39,680 bases of DNA, from assembly GCF_040675535.1 (NCBI RefSeq), contig NZ_JBFAPC010000038.1, positions 1 to 39,680 on the forward strand, given 5' to 3'. Shown here piece after piece: positions 15,966 to 23,934 of this stretch; position 1 is the first letter of the stretch, and each line of letters starts with the position of its first letter. A program made the translations under genes and the position numbers. The DNA is from Patulibacter sp040675535. Lineage in GTDB: Bacteria > Actinomycetota > Thermoleophilia > Solirubrobacterales > Solirubrobacteraceae. The notes below the pieces were generated by a model. The model had not been told where the DNA came from. It did no database searches and was given only the letters and a program-made list of their open reading frames with translations.

Positions 15966-16988
15966 ATGGCCGACACCCCGAACACCACCCCTTCCACGAC
16001 CGCGTCGACCCCGTCCACCACGGGTTCCGCGTCGTCGACCACGACGTCCACGCCCGCCGCCGCCAAGAGCACGCCGGCCAAGCCGGCCGCCAAGCGGACG
16101 ACCACCCGCCGCACGACGGCGAAGCCCGCCGCCAAGCGCACCACGGCGCGCTCGCAGGCGGCCGGCGCGACGACGTCCGCGAAGGCCACCGCCACGCAGG
16201 CGACCGGCGCCGCGAAGTCCGCCACCAAGGCCGCCGCCCCGAAGGCCGGCGCCGCCAAGGCGTCCGCCAAGCGCACGAAGACGCAGGCCACCGGCGCCGC
16301 GAAGACCGCCACCAAGCGGACCGCCGCGACCACCAAGGCGAAGGCCAAGACCGCCGCCACGAAGGCGAAGAAGACGGACGCCGCCAAGGCCACCGAGTCC
16401 CGCGTCCTCGCCGCCCGCCGCGTCGCGGTCGACCTCTACGAGCAGGCCTACGCCGCCGCGCCGAAGAACCTCGAAGAGGCCCAGAAGCAGGCCGCCGAGT
16501 ACCGCGAGCTCGCCACGAAGCGCGTCGAGGCCGCGACCGAGAAGGCCCAGGTCGTCTCCGAGAAGGCCGCCCTGATCAGCACGGGCGCCGTGCTCGAGGC
16601 CAAGGACGCCGCCGCGAAGGAGATCACGGCCCGCCGCGCCGCCGCCACCAAGCTCGTCGCCGACCGTCGCGCCGCCGCCACCAAGCAGGCGCAGGCCCGC
16701 CGCAAGCAGCTCGACGCGCAGCTGAAGACGTTCGAGAAGCGCGGCGCGAAGGCCAAGGCCGACCTCGAGCGCGACCTCACCCGCACCCGCACGCAGATCG
16801 AGCGCGAGCTGCGCGAGCGCCGCTCCGCCCTCGAGACCCGCATCAACGGCCTCCCGTCCTCCCCCGCCGAGCTGCGCACCGAGCTGCCGAAGCTCCGCGG
16901 CGAGGTCGAGGCCCGCGTGACGAAGGCCCAGAAGCAGGCCGTCGAGTACGCCGGCCAGGCGCGCGAGAAGGTCCTCTCCCTGGTCTAG
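15966..16988 (+). CDS. Histone-H1/HbhA-like Lys-Ala-rich coiled-coil protein
   Basis: 340 residues from ATG 15966, 7 nt after the SD AAGGGA. Residues 1 to about 145 are a disordered tail of Ala, Lys, Thr and Pro with repeated motifs (KPAAKRTT twice; TQATGAAK-x-ATK twice), like bacterial histone H1/HU C-tails. Residues about 145-340 are heptad-like Ala/Lys/Glu/Arg helices with no Cys or Trp, ending KAQKQAVEYAGQAREKVLSLV, like apolipoprotein-type or HbhA coiled coils. DNA or polyanion binding and nucleoid packaging is the simplest role; a surface heparin-binding role as in mycobacterial HbhA is the alternative, but there is no signal peptide. The LexA-type box in its promoter points to DNA damage. 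Confidence 0.75.
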   Translation: MADTPNTTPSTTASTPSTTGSASSTTTSTPAAAKSTPAKPAAKRTTTRRTTAKPAAKRTTARSQAAGATTSAKATATQATGAAKSATKAAAPKAGAAKASAKRTKTQATGAAKTATKRTAATTKAKAKTAATKAKKTDAAKATESRVLAARRVAVDLYEQAYAAAPKNLEEAQKQAAEYRELATKRVEAATEKAQVVSEKAALISTGAVLEAKDAAAKEITARRAAATKLVADRRAAATKQAQARRKQLDAQLKTFEKRGAKAKADLERDLTRTRTQIERELRERRSALETRINGLPSSPAELRTELPKLRGEVEARVTKAQKQAVEYAGQAREKVLSLV

Positions 16989-17030
16989 GGAGGCCACCGG
17001 GCCCCCGCCCCGAGCTTCTCCTCGGGTAGC

Positions 17031-17053
17031 GCCTCGCCGGAAATCGGCGAGGC
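17031..17053. other. Stable hairpin downstream of the histone-like gene
   Basis: A 9-bp perfect stem (17031-17039 with 17045-17053; loop GAAAT), 42 nt after the stop. A weaker CCCGAG/CTCGGG stem precedes it near 17009-17026. It could be an RNA 3' structure or a first terminator. Confidence 0.45.
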
Positions 17054-17101
17054 TCGGGGCACCCGGACGCGCGACGTCCCGTCGCCGCACCAGTGGTTCC
17101 T

Positions 17102-17129
17102 CGCGATCCCGGCTTCGGCCGGGATCGCG
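17102..17129 (+). terminator. UUCG-tetraloop terminator between histone-like gene and mrp
   Basis: A perfect 12-bp stem closed by C(UUCG)G, the most stable tetraloop, with arms 17102-17113 and 17118-17129, followed by tcgttgt. It separates the histone-like gene from mrp. Confidence 0.7.
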
Positions 17130-17251
17130 TCGTTGTGGAGGGGGTCACCGCCGGTCGGCCGGTCCCGGCGGGTCCGCCGGCCCGAGAGCGACCATCGCCA
17201 GTCCCCGAGGGCGGCCGAGGGCCGAGATCCCGGCGTGCGACAATGAGGGGT

Positions 17252-18397
17252 ATGCCTACGCGCGAGGACATCCTCGAAGCCCTGAAGTCGGTGATCGACC
17301 CCGAGCTCAAGAAGGACGTGGTCGAGCTCGGCATGGTGCGCGAGATCACGATCGGCGAGGACCGCGTCGACGTGATGATCTCGCTCACGACGAACGGCTG
17401 CCCGCTGCGCAACCACTTCGTCGTGGCCGTCCGCAAGGCGCTCCGCGGCCTCGGGGTCGAGGAGTCGGGCGTCGAGTTCGACGTGCTCTCGCCCGAGGAG
17501 AAGGCCGCGCTGCAGAAGAAGCTCGGCATCAAGGGCGCGATGCCGACGGGCGAGAACGTCTCGCTGATCAAGAACGTCATCTGCATCGGCTCCGGCAAGG
17601 GCGGCGTCGGCAAGTCCAGCCTGACGGTGAACATCGCCGCCGCGCTGGCGTCCGAGGGCAAGTCCGTCGGCGTGCTGGACGCCGACGTCTGGGGCTACTC
17701 GATCCCGCGCATGTTCGGCCTCGGCGCCGAGCGCCCGCCGGTCTCGGCCGAGCGCAAGATCCTGCCGCTGGAGTCCGACGGCGTGAAGGTCATGTCGATC
17801 GGGTTCTTCGTGCCGGAGGACTCCGCCGTCGTCTGGCGCGGGCCGATGCTGCACAAGGCGCTGAACCAGTTCCTCGACGACGTCGAGTGGGGCGAGCTCG
17901 ACTACCTCCTGATCGACCTGCCGCCGGGCACCGGCGACGTCTCCATGACGCTCGCGCAGCTGCTGCCGCAGGCCCAGTTCCTGCTGGTGACCACGCCGCA
18001 GCCGGCGGCCCAGAAGGTCGCCCGCCGCGCCGCCGAGATGGCCACGAAGGTCAACCTCGGCCTGATGGGCGTCGTCGAGAACATGTCCGGCTTCACCACC
18101 CCGGACGGCGAGCGCTACCCGATCTTCGGCGACGGCGGCGGACAGGACCTCGCCGACGAGCTCGACCTCCCGCTCTTCGGCAAGGTGCCGCTGACGATGG
18201 CCCTGCGCGAGCAGGCCGACGCCGGCGTCCCCCTGGTGCGCGTGGACCCGGACGACGCCGCCGCCCAGGCGATCCGCCACATCGCCCGCGGCGTCATCGC
18301 CTCGACCCCGGAGCTGCCGCCGATGCTGCAGGAGCTCCCGCCGATGCTGCCGGTCATGCAGAACGAGCCCAAGGGCGCCTCGCTCCCGATGGCCTGA
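17252..18397 (+). CDS. mrp: Mrp/ApbC family Fe-S cluster carrier ATPase with MIP18 domain
   Basis: 381 residues. N-terminal MIP18/DUF59 domain (VIDPELKKDVVELGMV near 14-29, then TTNGCPLRNHF) is followed by a deviant-Walker P-loop ATPase: GSGKGGVGKSS (about 112-122), DADVWGYSIPRM, LLIDLPPGTGDVSMTLAQ and VVENMSGF. Mrp proteins bind and transfer 4Fe-4S clusters to apoproteins in the cytoplasm. The C-terminal C-x-x-C found in many Mrp proteins is not visible. Only two Cys are present, one in the MIP18 domain (NGCPLR) and one before the P-loop. The ATG has no usable SD spacing, and a GACAAT box ends 7 nt upstream, again suggesting a leaderless start. Confidence 0.9.
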   Translation: MPTREDILEALKSVIDPELKKDVVELGMVREITIGEDRVDVMISLTTNGCPLRNHFVVAVRKALRGLGVEESGVEFDVLSPEEKAALQKKLGIKGAMPTGENVSLIKNVICIGSGKGGVGKSSLTVNIAAALASEGKSVGVLDADVWGYSIPRMFGLGAERPPVSAERKILPLESDGVKVMSIGFFVPEDSAVVWRGPMLHKALNQFLDDVEWGELDYLLIDLPPGTGDVSMTLAQLLPQAQFLLVTTPQPAAQKVARRAAEMATKVNLGLMGVVENMSGFTTPDGERYPIFGDGGGQDLADELDLPLFGKVPLTMALREQADAGVPLVRVDPDDAAAQAIRHIARGVIASTPELPPMLQELPPMLPVMQNEPKGASLPMA

Positions 18398-18435
18398 GCG
18401 CGCGGGCGGCCGCGCCGCCCCGCACCGCCGGACCG

Positions 18436-18457
18436 AGGGCCGCCGCGAGGCGGCCTT
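18436..18457 (+). terminator. Terminator after mrp
   Basis: A 7-9 bp stem (GGCCGCC/GGCGGCC plus A-T and G-T closing pairs) with a GCGA tetraloop, followed by cgtcgtt, 38 nt after the mrp stop. Confidence 0.65.
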
Positions 18458-18544
18458 CGTCGTTGCGCGAGGGCCTCGCGCGCGAACGTCCGGACCCCCT
18501 TCCTGGATGCCGAATCGGCGAAGCTGGGACCCGATCCTGATTTC

Positions 18545-18573
18545 TTGTTTCCCGATCGGATTTCCGGCATTGT
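18545..18573 (+). promoter_or_regulatory. Promoter of the first carbonic anhydrase gene
   Basis: TTGTTT (18545-18550), 17-bp spacer, CATTGT (18568-18573), then 7 nt to the ATG at 18581. There is no SD, so the transcript is probably leaderless. The surrounding AT-rich patch contrasts with its neighbourhood. Confidence 0.5.
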
Positions 18574-18580
18574 CGGCCGC

Positions 18581-19072
18581 ATGAGCACCACCGACGACCT
18601 CCTCCAGAACGCCAAGGCCTACGAGGCGAGCTTCGACAAGGGCGAGCTGCCGCTGCCGCCCGCCAAGAAGATCGCCGTGCTGGCGTGCATGGACGCCCGC
18701 CTGAACCCGTACGGCCTCCTCGGCCTGTCCGAGGGCGACGCCCACGTGATCCGCAACGCCGGCGGCGTCGTCACCGACGACGAGATCCGCTCGCTGGCGA
18801 TCTCGCAGCGCCTGCTCGGCACGGAGGAGATCGTCCTGATCCACCACACCGACTGCGGCATGCTCACGTTCACGGACGACGAGTTCAAGAAGAGCGTCCA
18901 GGACGAGGTCGGCATCAAGCCCGAGTGGGCCGCCGAGGCGTTCCCCGACCTCGACGAGGACGTCAAGCAGTCGATCGCGCGCATCCAGGCCAGCCCCTTC
19001 ATCCCGAAGAAGGACAGCGTCCGCGGCTTCGTCTACGACGTGCACACGGGCAACCTCCGCGAGGTGAGCTGA
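18581..19072 (+). CDS. Beta-class carbonic anhydrase (Rv1284-like), copy 1
   Basis: 163 residues, the length of the short actinobacterial beta-carbonic anhydrases such as Rv1284. Zinc ligands are visible as C36 in CMDARL and H89/C92 in HHTDC; D38 and R40 of the C-x-D-x-R dyad are intact, and the IRNAGGVVTDD segment follows. It interconverts CO2 and bicarbonate, supplying bicarbonate for carboxylases and pH balance. I chose ATG 18581 over an upstream in-frame ATG because it fits the family start and a promoter ends 7 nt before it. A paralogue lies at 20233. No transporter or carboxylase is adjacent. Confidence 0.9.
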   Translation: MSTTDDLLQNAKAYEASFDKGELPLPPAKKIAVLACMDARLNPYGLLGLSEGDAHVIRNAGGVVTDDEIRSLAISQRLLGTEEIVLIHHTDCGMLTFTDDEFKKSVQDEVGIKPEWAAEAFPDLDEDVKQSIARIQASPFIPKKDSVRGFVYDVHTGNLREVS

Positions 19073-19106
19073 AAGCGGCCCGGAGCCAGGGCCCGGTCGC
19101 GTCGGG

Positions 19107-19736
19107 TCACCGGGGGAGGTTCGCGCACAGCGGGTCCCATGAACCTCGCAGCCGTCGGCCGGGCTCGAGCACCACCAGGACGCACTGCACTCCGCGCTCC
19201 GCGAGTGCGCGCCGAGCAGCCCGATCCCGTGGCTCGAACTGCTCGAGGACGGTTCGCATCTCCGCGCCTCCCAGCGCGTGGCGTCGCCCTCCGCCGACGC
19301 GCACGAGCCACCCTCGCGCACCCCGACCGAGGATCGTCCGAAGACGGTCGGTGACCTCGACGACCCCCTTGAGTGGACCCGGCCGCGCACCGACGAGGTA
19401 CGGGATCGGGGCTCCGGCCGCGTCTGCAGCTGAACCGGGGAACGCCGCAGCGCCCGGCTTCTCACAACCCGATCGACCACCGAGACGCTGCAGGAAGACG
19501 GTGGGCGTCAGGCGACAGACCGTGCCGAGGTCGTGCCGCTCGGTCGCCGCGAGCACGCGGTTCGCCGTCACGCCCAGCGCGTGTTCGGTGGGCGTCGGCA
19601 CCGCCACGGAGTCGCCACCGCAACCACCCAGCGCCGCTCCACCCAGGACGACTGCGGCGACCGCGGCCACACCCCGGCAGCCCGCGCGGGTGTCGGACGC
19701 CGCGCGACGCGTCGTTCGGGACACTGCGATGGTCAC
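19107..19736 (-). CDS. Putative secreted lipoprotein of unknown function
   Basis: 209 residues from GTG 19736. The N-terminus is a lipoprotein signal: basic RTTRRAASDTR, hydrophobic VAAVAAVVLGGAAL, and lipobox LGGC with lipidated Cys at about residue 39. The mature part starts GGDSVAVPTPTEHALGV and contains three further cysteines (TVCRLTP, SGCEKP, VQCVLV) and the helical stretch VTANRVLAATERHDLGTVC, a pattern common in uncharacterised Solirubrobacterales lipoproteins. It would be anchored to the outer face of the cytoplasmic membrane. It runs opposite to the two carbonic anhydrase genes that flank it, and its 3' end is 34 nt from the first. The start is approximate. Confidence 0.65.
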   Translation of the reverse strand: MTIAVSRTTRRAASDTRAGCRGVAAVAAVVLGGAALGGCGGDSVAVPTPTEHALGVTANRVLAATERHDLGTVCRLTPTVFLQRLGGRSGCEKPGAAAFPGSAADAAGAPIPYLVGARPGPLKGVVEVTDRLRTILGRGARGWLVRVGGGRRHALGGAEMRTVLEQFEPRDRAARRALAERGVQCVLVVLEPGRRLRGSWDPLCANLPR

Positions 19737-20232
19737 CCGGCGCCTGACTCTCACGCTCGGGAGGACCGCGACACGTGCCAACGCTGCGATGGACGCTGTA
19801 CCGCCGCACCGCGACGAGTGGGACGCAGTGCAGCGCCGAGATACCAGCCGCAACGGAACTCCTGGGATGGGGGACGGACCCGCACTCCGACCCGCGGCGC
19901 GCAGCGTCCGAAGACCAGCCCGGCGCGCACGTCGGGCACGTGCAGGCCCCACGATACCCATGACCGACGGCCGCGCAACGCGATCGCGTACGCAGCCGCG
20001 GCTCGGCTCGGGGCGTCACCGTCGAGTGGATGGCACGACGCGACGATGACCCGAACTGGACCGTCCGGCGCCCGCGTGCCCGACGCTCCCGTCCCCGGGC
20101 CCGCCGCCCGGCCGGACCGCCCCGTCGGGGGGAACCGCATCCTCCGACCGGACCGTTCTGTGCGCCGCGCCGCGGGATCGACCGGTCGGCCGACATAGGA
20201 TCGCCGTGCTCCGCCCCCCGACCCGGTAACCG
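19737..20232. other. Gene-poor 496-bp region, no supported feature
   Basis: Open frames exist on both strands but have Arg/Pro/Ser-rich, shadow-like composition and no SD or conserved pattern. It should hold the promoter of the lipoprotein gene (minus) and of the second carbonic anhydrase (plus; a TAGGAT box at 20198-20203 is the only candidate). No hairpin or repeat of note was seen. Confidence 0.4.
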
Positions 20233-20748
20233 ATGACCGACGAGACCCCCGCCCCGTTCACCCCCGAGATGCTCGCCGCCGCCGAGTCGTTCCCGGCCCG
20301 CTACACGCCGTACGACTCCGCGGCCCCCGTCCGCCACGTCGCGGTCGTCGCGTGCATGGACGCCCGCCTCGACCTCTTCGGCCTGTTCGGCCTCGAGATC
20401 GGCGACGCCCACCTGATCCGCAACGCGGGCGGCGTCGTCACCGACGACGTCATCCGCTCGCTGGCGATCTCCCAGCGCAAGCTCGGCACCCGCTCCGTCG
20501 TGCTCGTCCACCACACGGGCTGCGGCATGCAGACGTTCTCGGACGACGAGCTCAACGCCGAGCTGCAGGACGAGACGGGCTACAAGCCGACCTGGTCACC
20601 GGAGTCGTTCACGGACCTCGAGGAGGACGTGCGGCAGTCGCTGCGGCGTGTGAAGGCGAGCCCGTTCATCCCGCACAAGGACGACGTCCGCGGCTTCGTC
20701 TTCCAGGTGGAGGACGGCGGCCTGCGCGAGGTCACGCTGGAGGACTGA
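20233..20748 (+). CDS. Beta-class carbonic anhydrase, copy 2
   Basis: 171 residues, by eye about 60% identical to the copy at 18581 over the core (CMDARL, GDAHLIRNAGGVVTDD, RSLAISQR, KASPFIPHKD, VRGFVF). Zinc ligands C41, H94 and C97 and the C-x-D-x-R dyad are kept. The residue before the last zinc Cys is Gly (HHTGC) where copy 1 has Asp (HHTDC). The N-terminus is longer and unrelated (TPAPFTPEMLAAAESFPARY). The shared core points to duplication, and the retained active site suggests both are enzymes, perhaps differing in regulation or pH range. Start is ATG 20233. Confidence 0.9.
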   Translation: MTDETPAPFTPEMLAAAESFPARYTPYDSAAPVRHVAVVACMDARLDLFGLFGLEIGDAHLIRNAGGVVTDDVIRSLAISQRKLGTRSVVLVHHTGCGMQTFSDDELNAELQDETGYKPTWSPESFTDLEEDVRQSLRRVKASPFIPHKDDVRGFVFQVEDGGLREVTLED

Positions 20749-20846
20749 ACAGCGCGGCCCTCCGGGGCCGGTCGCCGCGCGGGCGGTCCGCGCCGCGCGA
20801 TCGTCCTGCGGTCGGGGCCGGAGCCCGTCCCCGCGGCGAGCGGTCA

Positions 20847-20878
20847 CGCCGGACGGGAGGGTCCCCTCCCGCCCGGCG
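20847..20878 (-). terminator. Bidirectional terminator between carbonic anhydrase 2 and ferredoxin
   Basis: A 14-bp stem with one A-C mismatch (arms 20847-20860 and 20865-20878; loop GTCC) between convergent genes, 21 nt beyond the ferredoxin stop. A smaller CGGCCC/GGGCCG hairpin at 20755-20770 follows the carbonic anhydrase. Confidence 0.6.
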
Positions 20879-20899
20879 GACGCCGTCTCGCCGGTGCGG

Positions 20900-21163
20900 C
20901 TACGCCGCTTCGAAGTACTTGATGTTCTTGTCCACGAACGACGCCCACTCGTCCGGGATCTGGTCCTCGGCGAAGACCGCGTCCACCGGGCACGCCTCGA
21001 CGCACGCGTCGCAGTCGATGCACTCTTCGGGATCGATGTACAGCTGCTCGACCGTGTCGTAGTCGGGCTCGTCCGGCGTCGGATGGATGCAGTCCACCGG
21101 GCAGACCTCGGTGCACGAGTTGTCCTTCGTGCCGACGCACGGCTCGGCGATCACATAGGCCAT
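20900..21163 (-). CDS. fdxA: 7Fe ferredoxin (3Fe-4S plus 4Fe-4S)
   Basis: 87 residues with eight cysteines: C9, C17, C21, C25 (C-x7-C-x3-C-x3-C) and C48, C51, C54, C58 (C-x2-C-x2-C-x3-CP). The wide first spacing is that of 7Fe ferredoxins of the FdxA type, while the second block is a normal 4Fe-4S half. It carries single electrons at low potential in the cytoplasm, for cytochromes P450, reductases or ferredoxin-dependent oxidoreductases. The start MAYVIAEP has a good SD (GAGGAA) upstream; longer GTG-initiated frames are not conserved. It is divergent from the epimerase-like gene at 21358. Confidence 0.9.
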   Translation of the reverse strand: MAYVIAEPCVGTKDNSCTEVCPVDCIHPTPDEPDYDTVEQLYIDPEECIDCDACVEACPVDAVFAEDQIPDEWASFVDKNIKYFEAA

Positions 21164-21357
21164 TGACGGTTCCTCAGCAAGTCGTTCTTCAGGGTGTCCG
21201 CCCCGAAGCATAACGGCGCGATTCCCCGATGCCTCCGGGGTTCGGGACGGTCCCACCGGTGGGTATGCCTAACTGCCCGCCACCCGGTCGGGGGGCGTTG
21301 CCAAGACCCGGTGGGGGTCGCACAGAGGTCTCCCCCGGTGGTCCGTACGCTTCAAGG

Positions 21358-22242
21358 ATGATCCTCCTCACCGGGGCCACGGGAGCGACCGGACGGCGCG
21401 TGCTCGATCGACTCCTCGCGCGGGGGCACCGGGTGCGCTGCCTCGTGCGCAACCCCGCCCGGCTCGGGTCCCGGCGCGTCGACGTACAGCTCTCGCTGTG
21501 GAACCTCACCGACGCCCGGCTGCCCGGCGGCGCGCTGCGTGGGGTGCACACCGTCGTGCACCTCGCCGGGCCGCTGAGCGACCAGCCGATCGGTCACCTC
21601 GAGGAGCTGAACGCCACCGCGACGTGGCGCCTGGCCGACGCCGCCGCGTCCGCAGGGGTCGAGCACTTCGTCCACGTCTCGGCCCTCGGTGCCGGCGGCG
21701 CGGCCGGCTGCCGCTTCCTGCGGGCCAAGGAGGTCGGCGAGCGCGTCGTCCGCGGCGCGGGCGAGACCGGCGGCATGGGCGTGTCGGTCGTCGCGCCGTC
21801 GCTGATCCTCGCGCGCGGCCAGCGCTGGGCGTCGTGGGCCCAGGCGCTCTCGCTGCTGCCGATCGTCCCGGTTCCCGCCCACTCCCACGGCCGCTCGCGC
21901 CCGGTGTCCGCCGCCGACGTCGCCGACGCGATCGTGGCGGTCGTCGAGGGGGAGACCCCCGCCGTCGGCTCGCCGACGCGCCACGAGCTCGCCGGCCCGG
22001 AGACCTACGCGGTGCGGGACCTCGTCCCGGCGCTGCACACCGTCGTCGGGCGCCCGCGGCCGACGGTCCCGCTGCCCGCCTGCGTCCTGAACGCCGCGGT
22101 CGCCGTGCTCGAGCGTCCCGGCGCGGCCGACCGCGAGGAGCTCGCGGTCCTCACGTGCGACACGACGGGCCGCCACGGCACCCGCGACCTCGAGGCCCTC
22201 GGCGTCCGGCCGGGCGGCATCGTGGAGGCCCTGGCGGGCTGA
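21358..22242 (+). CDS. NAD(P)-binding atypical SDR (NmrA/NDUFA9-like)
   Basis: 294 residues with a Rossmann N-terminus MILLTGATGATGRRVLDRLLARGHRV (GxxGxxG at residues 6-12), the NDUFA9/NmrA-type substitution of the classical Tyr-x3-Lys site, and the usual later blocks HTVVHLAGPLSD, HFVHVSALGAGG, VVAPSLILARG and RPVSAADVADAIVAVVEG. Members act as redox sensors, NAD(P)-dependent reductases or complex I accessory proteins; this one's substrate is unknown. A TACGCT box ends 6 nt before the ATG and no SD is present, so a leaderless mRNA is likely. The 3' end converges on the amidase gene. Confidence 0.82.
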   Translation: MILLTGATGATGRRVLDRLLARGHRVRCLVRNPARLGSRRVDVQLSLWNLTDARLPGGALRGVHTVVHLAGPLSDQPIGHLEELNATATWRLADAAASAGVEHFVHVSALGAGGAAGCRFLRAKEVGERVVRGAGETGGMGVSVVAPSLILARGQRWASWAQALSLLPIVPVPAHSHGRSRPVSAADVADAIVAVVEGETPAVGSPTRHELAGPETYAVRDLVPALHTVVGRPRPTVPLPACVLNAAVAVLERPGAADREELAVLTCDTTGRHGTRDLEALGVRPGGIVEALAG

Positions 22243-22355
22243 GACGGGGCGCGCCGCCCGGCCACCGGCTCGGAGACGGACGCGACGGCGGGGTCCGCGA
22301 CCGGACGGTCCGCGCGGCCGGGCACCACCAGGCCGCCGGTCAGCCGCGGGTCCGG

Positions 22356-23813
22356 TCAGCCGCGGGCCATCGGCGCCACCGGCGCCGGTCCGGCCGCGGC
22401 CTCCAGCTGCGCGGCCACGGCCAGCAGCGACGCCTCACCGCCCGGACGGCCGATCAGGTGCGTCCCGACCGGCATCCCGGCGGCCTCGTCGCCCGCGGGC
22501 CGGACGCCGAGCGGCAGCGTGATCGCCGGCTGGCCGGTGATGTTGCAGATCGCCGCGTACGGGCTGAAGACCGCGCCGTCGGCGAAGCCGACCATCGGCT
22601 CGGGGCCGTCGGGGTCCAGCGCGTCGATCGCGGGCGGCGCGGTCGCCAGCGTCGGGGTGACGAGCACGTCGAAGCGGTCCGCCCAGACGAGCACGGTCCG
22701 CGCAACGTGTTGGATCTCGACGTCCCCGGCCACGTACTCGACGCCGGACAGCGCCGAGGCCCGCCGGTAGATCGCCCAGGTCAGGGTCTCGACCTCGTGC
22801 GCCTCGACGTCGCGGCCGCGCGCCCGGCCGGCGGCGCGGACGCCCGCCGCGATGCCGGCCCCGAAGGCGATCTCGAAGAGGTCGAGCAGGCCCGGGATCA
22901 CCCACGGCGCGGAGACCTCCTCGACGTCGTGGCCGAGGTCCGCGAGCGCTAGCGCCGTCCGGCGGGCGGCGTCGGCGTCGGCGGCCGAGGCGGCGTGCCC
23001 GAACGGCGGGTCGAGCGTCAGCCCGACCCGCAGCCGCCGGACGTCCCCCGCCGCGCCGCGGGCCGCCGCGTCCGCGAACGGGCGCTCCGGGAGGGGCAGC
23101 GGCGCCAGGTCGCCGACCTCGGGTCCCGCCAGGACGTCGAGCGCCGCCGCCGCGTCGCCCACGGTGCGGGTGAGCATGCCGTCGGCGACGAGCAGGTGCC
23201 AGCCGAGGTCGGGCGCCAGCGTCACCCGGCCGCGGGACGGTTTGAGTCCCACCAGCCCGCAGGCGGCGGCGGGGATCCGGATCGATCCGCCCCCGTCGTT
23301 GCCGTGGGCGATCGGCAGCATCCCGGCGGCGACCGCCGCGGCGGCGCCCCCGGACGAGCCGCCCGCGGCCCGGCCGAGGTCCCACGGGTTGCGGGCCGCG
23401 CCGAAGCGCCGGCCGCGGGTCACGGGCGTGATGCTGAACTCCGGCAGGTTCGTGGCGCCGAGCAGCACGAAGCCCGCGTCGCGGACCCGGCGGGTGACGG
23501 CGTGGTCCTCCGTCGCGACCCGGTCGGCGATCGACCCGCCGTACGTGACCCGCCGGCCCGCGACGGCGCGGTTGTTCTTCATCGCCGTCGGCACCCCGGC
23601 GAAGGGCCGCGGGTCCCCCGGACCGACCGCGGCGGCGGCGGCCAGCGCGTCCTCCGCCCACCGGTCGACGAACGCGCCGACGTCCCCGTCCAGCGCGGCG
23701 ATCCGGTCGAGCGCCAGCCGGGTGAGCTCGACGGCCGAGACGTCCCCCGCCCGGACCAGGGCCGCCAGCTCCGTCGCGGGCCGGAGGAGGAGCGACGCGT
23801 CGGCGGAGGCCAT
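22356..23813 (-). CDS. Amidase signature family enzyme
   Basis: 485 residues. The Ser-cisSer-Lys triad is in place: K79 (GVPTAMKNN), S153 in GGSSGG and nucleophile S177 in GNDGGGSIRIPA. The 24-residue spacing between the serines matches family members such as FAAH. Amidases hydrolyse a carboxamide to acid plus ammonia; the substrate is not predictable, and GatA is unlikely because no gatB/gatC is nearby and the C-terminus is amidase-like (NITGQPAITLPLG). ATG 23813 starts the family N-terminus ASLLLRPATELAALVRAGDVSAVELTR. A short direct repeat (ggtcagccgcgg) duplicates sequence across its stop codon at 22339-22366. Confidence 0.9.
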   Translation of the reverse strand: MASADASLLLRPATELAALVRAGDVSAVELTRLALDRIAALDGDVGAFVDRWAEDALAAAAAVGPGDPRPFAGVPTAMKNNRAVAGRRVTYGGSIADRVATEDHAVTRRVRDAGFVLLGATNLPEFSITPVTRGRRFGAARNPWDLGRAAGGSSGGAAAAVAAGMLPIAHGNDGGGSIRIPAAACGLVGLKPSRGRVTLAPDLGWHLLVADGMLTRTVGDAAAALDVLAGPEVGDLAPLPLPERPFADAAARGAAGDVRRLRVGLTLDPPFGHAASAADADAARRTALALADLGHDVEEVSAPWVIPGLLDLFEIAFGAGIAAGVRAAGRARGRDVEAHEVETLTWAIYRRASALSGVEYVAGDVEIQHVARTVLVWADRFDVLVTPTLATAPPAIDALDPDGPEPMVGFADGAVFSPYAAICNITGQPAITLPLGVRPAGDEAAGMPVGTHLIGRPGGEASLLAVAAQLEAAAGPAPVAPMARG

Positions 23814-23934
23814 CGGGCGACCGTAGCGCGGCGCGGGGCGGGCGGGACCGCTCCGGTCACGGTCCCGCCACCGGGGCCCGACGTCCGTCCCCTATCGTGG
23901 GTCGCGCAGGATCGATGCGACGGAGGACGGGCAC

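Noticed and set aside
16989..17251. Possible tRNA gene suggested by stems and the tail-like sequence
   Set aside because: No GGTTCGA T-loop, anticodon arm or 3' CCA context could be built on either strand; the stems are simple hairpins.
19751..20140. Minus-strand 129-codon frame upstream of the lipoprotein gene
   Set aside because: Arg/Pro/Ser-rich, no SD, no recognisable pattern. Left as intergenic.
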